From NCBI GenBank assembly GCA_023474185.1, contig JAMCXR010000036.1, forward strand, positions 1 through 16,232: a DNA stretch of 16,232 nt, in the 5' to 3' direction. The translations under genes were made by a program, and so were the position numbers. Positions 14,045-16,232 of this stretch are shown in pieces. Every line of letters starts with the position of its first letter. Within the stretch, counting starts at the first letter, position 1. This DNA is from Patescibacteria group bacterium (GTDB lineage Bacteria > Patescibacteriota > Minisyncoccia > UBA6257 > Colwellbacteraceae). The notes beneath the pieces are model-generated. The model saw only the letters and a list, made by a program, of their open reading frames with translations. It was not told the origin of the DNA and made no database searches.

Positions 14045-14407
14045 ATGAGGCGCAGCTCAAAGAAAAAAGACATAGCTATAGATTTTGACGGAGTCCTGCA
14101 TAGGTACAGCCGGGGGTGGGGCGACGGATCGATATACGACAAACCGGTTGCCGGAGCCAAAGAGGCAATGGACGAGCTGTCTGAAAAATACAATATCGTC
14201 GTTTTCAGCCGCCGGGCCAAGGAACAAGGTGGGGAAGCGATAGAAAATTGGCTCCGGAAAAATAAAATTAAATTTACCGAGGTGACGGGAGAAAAGCCGC
14301 GGGCCAGATGGTACATTGACGACCAAGCGGTGCATTTCGACGATTGGGCAAAGACTCTGAAACGGATCAAAAAACTCGAAGCGAGGTACGCCAAGCGCAA
14401 CCATTGA
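14045..14407 (+). CDS. Small HAD-superfamily phosphatase-like protein
   Basis: A 120-aa haloacid-dehalogenase-fold hydrolase. Motif I is IDFDGV with nucleophile D13 and acid/base D15. Motif II is the Ser of VVFSRR (S55). Motif III is K84 in GEKPRAR. Motif IV is YIDDQA with D92/D93 for Mg. The arrangement DFDGVLH...GW...KPVAGAKEAMDEL...FSRR...WYIDDQAVHF is that of the small cap-less HAD proteins common in phages and bacterial genomes, usually annotated as hypothetical. The substrate is unknown; a phosphomonoester or nucleotide is likely. The ATG at 14045 gives the natural start just before motif I. There is no Shine-Dalgarno, unlike its neighbours. Its stop codon overlaps the -35 of the next promoter, and no terminator separates the two genes. 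Confidence 0.82.
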   Translation: MRRSSKKKDIAIDFDGVLHRYSRGWGDGSIYDKPVAGAKEAMDELSEKYNIVVFSRRAKEQGGEAIENWLRKNKIKFTEVTGEKPRARWYIDDQAVHFDDWAKTLKRIKKLEARYAKRNH

Positions 14408-14432
14408 CAAATATTCTGTTAAGTGGTATTTC
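14404..14432 (+). promoter_or_regulatory. Promoter of the zinc-ribbon gene
   Basis: A perfect TTGACA (14404-14409) overlaps the HAD stop codon. A 17-base spacer and TATTTC (14427-14432) with an upstream TG (extended -10) follow. The leader of about 48 bases carries AAGGAGGAG at 14472-14480. Confidence 0.6.
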
Positions 14433-14486
14433 AAAATAAGACTCTGTTTCTTTAGTTTCAGATATGTCCCGAAGGAGGAGATTTTC

Positions 14487-15068
14487 GTGAACAAGGATGT
14501 CGTCACCCCGGAGGAAATATCTCTTATTCGCAGCCAAGTGAAAGCAACGGCGGAAGATATGTTGGATCTTTCGTCGAAGCTCGAACAGGCGAAAAACAGG
14601 CTGGCAAACGCCATCGACGCTTATAACCGTGGACGGAGCCGACTGCTTTGCCGGGAACTGGAAAACTCCGGCCTGACTTGGTGTACCTGGTGCCGATCCG
14701 TCATTCCGCGGAAAGAATGCCGGTTGTTCGTCGTGGACGGCGTGGAGTTACGGTTAACGGGTGAAGGTTCAGGACGGCGTCCGTTTACGCGCATCCAGCG
14801 TCTCTGCCCGCGCTGCCGTAAAAACACCTCTAGTTCGCCCTGGCAACGATTTTTCGAAGCAGAAGAGAGCGGGGGATGCTTTTACACTCTGCAAGGTGTA
14901 AAAGTCGACGGGGTTGAGAACTTGGACGACCTGGCCGTACCGCCGCCCGAACTCTTAAGGGAGTTCGCGGTGCCTTGCGGAATCCCGGAAGAAGCGGTCC
15001 TGGTCCGCTCAGCCGGGGCGTCCTATCTGGAAATCGGGGGAGAAAAGATAATTTTTCCCCGGCCCTAA
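14487..15068 (+). CDS. Unknown protein with coiled-coil N-terminus and zinc ribbon
   Basis: A 193-aa protein of no family I recognise. Residues 7-50 are helical and charged with heptad-like spacing (SQVKATAEDMLDLSSKLEQ), so probably a short coiled coil. C66-x2-C69 and C107-x2-C110 form a four-cysteine zinc ribbon with a 37-residue insert between the pairs, rich in basic residues. The C-terminal half (125-193) is a mixed domain containing FYTLQGVKVDGVENL and YLEIGGEKIIF. Nucleic-acid or protein binding is an inference from the ribbon only. The GTG start is fixed by the excellent AAGGAGGAG 6 bases upstream. A terminator follows at 15091. Confidence 0.75.
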   Translation: MNKDVVTPEEISLIRSQVKATAEDMLDLSSKLEQAKNRLANAIDAYNRGRSRLLCRELENSGLTWCTWCRSVIPRKECRLFVVDGVELRLTGEGSGRRPFTRIQRLCPRCRKNTSSSPWQRFFEAEESGGCFYTLQGVKVDGVENLDDLAVPPPELLREFAVPCGIPEEAVLVRSAGASYLEIGGEKIIFPRP

Positions 15069-15090
15069 AGATGGGACAGCCAGCGAAGTC

Positions 15091-15129
15091 AGCCGCCATT
15101 GGGTTTGCTCTTTGGCGGCTTTTATTTTT
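15091..15129 (+). terminator. Rho-independent terminator after the zinc-ribbon gene
   Basis: AGCCGCCA (15091-15098) pairs with TGGCGGCT (15113-15120) around a 14-base loop, followed by TTTATTTTT. Confidence 0.88.
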
Positions 15130-15156
15130 CTTGCCGTTTTCGGGGTAAGCGATTGT

Positions 15157-15185
15157 TTGAAAAAGAGTTTCGTTTGTGATAAAAC
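15157..15185 (+). promoter_or_regulatory. Promoter of the small-gene operon at 15223
   Basis: TTGAAA (15157-15162), a 17-base spacer, then TAAAAC (15180-15185) with TG at 15177-15178. The GTGATAAA core resembles the -10 region at 13266-13273 upstream of the DGxHR gene. GGGAGG follows at 15207-15212. Confidence 0.6.
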
Positions 15186-15222
15186 TTGTTCATTCCTGAT
15201 TCCTTTGGGAGGCGAATAGGCA

Positions 15223-15468
15223 ATGCGGGCCGAGGAGCCGACGGGTAGCGAAGACCAGCTGATTGCCGCCATCCTCCGTCTGGAAACCGTGAAACTGGCC
15301 TGCTACCGAGGGCACGAAGTGCTCAAGGCCAGCGCCACAGAGACCGGAATCGCTTTGGCCGACAAACTGGTTCAAGAAGTCAACTTCGCGCTTTGGGGGG
15401 AATCGAGCGTTCCGGCCAGCTCATACCGATCTACCGCGGGCGTCTCGAACTGCAAGACAGGGTTCTGA
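15223..15468 (+). CDS. Small unknown protein, possibly frameshifted near its 3' end
   Basis: An 81-aa soluble protein of unknown family. Residues 8-58 look like two amphipathic helices (EDQLIAAILRLETVKLACYR and ETGIALADKLVQEVNFAL). The ATG is supported by GGGAGG 10 bases upstream and a good promoter. A run of six G lies at 15395-15400. In the frame as read, the protein ends shortly after at 15468 with a Ser/Thr-rich tail. With one more G, translation would continue through IPIYRGRLELQDRVLRAVG to a TAA at 15519-15521, just before the next gene's Shine-Dalgarno, which looks more protein-like. The frame may therefore be broken by an indel. The gene is probably real; its 3' end is uncertain. Confidence 0.55.
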   Translation: MRAEEPTGSEDQLIAAILRLETVKLACYRGHEVLKASATETGIALADKLVQEVNFALWGESSVPASSYRSTAGVSNCKTGF

Positions 15469-15541
15469 GAGCCGTGGGAAAAAGAACCAGCCCCGTCGTC
15501 GCTTGGAAAAAACTTCCCTAACGCGCGGAGGCGATTGGAAA

Positions 15542-15733
15542 ATGTTGGCCGAAAAGGTGCGCGAGCGTCTCGCTGAAGTCGGAGCCAAAGGATTTGCCGT
15601 CGTCGAAAAAGAAAAAATCATCCTGATTGATTGGGAGGAAATCTGCAGAGTGCGCGCCGAGAACGCCGGCAGCTGGGGCGGAGTGGTTCTCGAAGCCATT
15701 CGCCGGTCCGGCTGGAAGTGGAAGATTAAGTAG
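15542..15733 (+). CDS. Small unknown protein (63 aa)
   Basis: Predicted 63-aa protein beginning MLAEKVRERLAEVGAKGFAV and ending in WKWKIK; no family recognised. A helix-strand-helix pattern is visible: helix 1-12, strand GFAVVEKEKIILID (17-30), helix 32-40, then a Gly/Trp segment. ATG 15542 was preferred to the upstream in-frame TTG at 15503 because GGAGG lies at 15527-15531, 10 bases before it. No promoter or terminator separates it from the gene at 15223, so they are probably co-transcribed. Confidence 0.55.
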   Translation: MLAEKVRERLAEVGAKGFAVVEKEKIILIDWEEICRVRAENAGSWGGVVLEAIRRSGWKWKIK

Positions 15734-15806
15734 GATTCCTTTCTCGAAGAAGCACTTAACCTAAGGTGGTGAGAGAAAGACGGAGCTGCGGGCGGTTGAT
15801 CATCTC

Positions 15807-15812
15807 TATAAT
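15807..15812 (+). promoter_or_regulatory. Candidate -10 (TATAAT) of the last gene
   Basis: A perfect TATAAT lies 46 bases before the ATG at 15859. No convincing -35 was found. It lies inside the possible longer reading frame from 15766, which argues for the shorter start. Confidence 0.4.
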
Positions 15813-15858
15813 CGATTCTTGCCCACAGTTCCAAGCCGGCGAACGGAGTGAAATAAAA

Positions 15859-16122
15859 ATGTGGTTTCCCGAGGAGGGACGTAAGGTACAAATCAAGCAC
15901 CGTTGCGGAGGGGATTTCGAAAAGCTAAGCGCCTTCACTCTCCATTGCTTGAAGTGCGGCAGGCTCTATCATATGCCGCCGCCGCTTTGTGAAGATCCTC
16001 CTTGGTACAGTCCGGACGGCTCTGTCCAAGTAATCTATCTCGGAGGCGACGAAGATCTGCCGCCTCCCGGACGGATTCGGAACGCCGACGACAAAATCCT
16101 TGTCTCGGTGGCGGAACGATAA
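15859..16122 (+). CDS. Small unknown protein with probable zinc-binding cysteines
   Basis: An 87-aa protein starting MWFPEEGRKVQIKHRCGGDF. H14/C16 together with C31-x2-C34 (LHCLKCGRLY) suggest a small zinc-ribbon-like knuckle, and a further Cys (C43) lies in the Pro-rich PPPLCEDPPW segment. The C-terminal half is acidic and Gly/Pro-rich and has no match I recognise. ATG 15859 is preferred over GTG 15766 because GGAG (15845-15848) is 10 bases upstream and a TATAAT lies between the two candidate starts. A GC-rich hairpin follows at 16157. Confidence 0.6.
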   Translation: MWFPEEGRKVQIKHRCGGDFEKLSAFTLHCLKCGRLYHMPPPLCEDPPWYSPDGSVQVIYLGGDEDLPPPGRIRNADDKILVSVAER

Positions 16123-16156
16123 CCAGCCACCCTTATTCGCGTTTGTTCATCTCAGC

Positions 16157-16180
16157 AAAGGGGGGCATTCCGCCCCCTTT
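16157..16180 (+). terminator. Hairpin after the last gene, possible terminator
   Basis: AAAGGGGG (16157-16164) pairs with CCCCCTTT (16173-16180) over an 8-base loop. No T-run follows immediately; T-rich sequence begins only near 16198, so termination is plausible but not certain. Confidence 0.5.
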
Positions 16181-16232
16181 CGTGCGTCTATGGCGGATTT
16201 TCTTTTTTTAATGTTGCGTCATTCAGGGGGAT

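Noticed and set aside
15766..15858. GTG start for the last small gene
   Set aside because: No ribosome-binding site at proper spacing, and a TATAAT at 15807 lies inside the extension. ATG 15859 has GGAG upstream.
1..16232. tRNA, rRNA, CRISPR arrays, insertion sequences or integrase sites
   Set aside because: No cloverleaf-type sequences, regular spacer-repeat patterns, transposase motifs or terminal repeats were seen on reading both strands, although subtle RNA genes could be missed without a covariance search.

Overview
The window reads as one end of a contig from a small-genome bacterium, most likely a member of the Candidate Phyla Radiation (Patescibacteria, Parcubacteria-like). This is inferred from several things. 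RpoB (1055 aa) and RpoC (about 1185 aa) are short and lack the large lineage-specific insertions. The housekeeping genes are tightly packed. No ribosomal L9 gene follows rpsR. Many short proteins have no recognisable family. No rRNA, tRNA, CRISPR array or insertion sequence was seen.

Layout: (1) 1-1306 holds the 3' part of a rodA-type SEDS glycan polymerase gene and a short mltG. The first 114 bases are a perfect inverted copy of part of mltG, so the rodA 5' end has been replaced by what looks like a chimeric contig end. (2) 1449-8166 is rpoB-rpoC, overlapping by 8 bases, behind a terminator. (3) 8177-9909 is a classic rpsF-ssb-rpsR cluster followed by a PAP2/BcrC-like phosphatase gene. It is driven by a strong extended -10 promoter placed so that the rpsF mRNA should be almost leaderless, and it ends in a terminator. 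(4) 9975-11144 (+) encodes an MFS transporter and converges with 11155-12546 (-), an orphan b6-type cytochrome b with a 200-residue non-membrane segment. (5) 12657-16122 is an accessory region: a membrane-anchored single-SLH protein with a cysteine-rich tail (-), a protein with a ParB/sulfiredoxin-like DGxHR motif, a small HAD-type phosphatase, a zinc-ribbon protein and three small unknown proteins, with strong terminators between several of them.

The most striking pattern is in translation signals. Core genes (mltG, rpoB, rpoC, rpsF, ssb, rpsR, the PAP2 gene, the MFS gene, cytochrome b, HAD) have no Shine-Dalgarno sequence, and some look leaderless. Six accessory genes between 12657 and 16122 all carry a good purine-rich Shine-Dalgarno (four of them GGAGG) at normal spacing behind recognisable promoters or within an operon. 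RodA, MltG and the BcrC-like phosphatase fit peptidoglycan assembly, and the SLH protein fits cell-envelope attachment. The cytochrome b has no visible redox partner in the window. Other points of note are the RpoC trigger loop, which reads L-N-T-K-H where bacteria usually have M-R-T-F-H, and a divergent rifampicin-binding cluster in RpoB.
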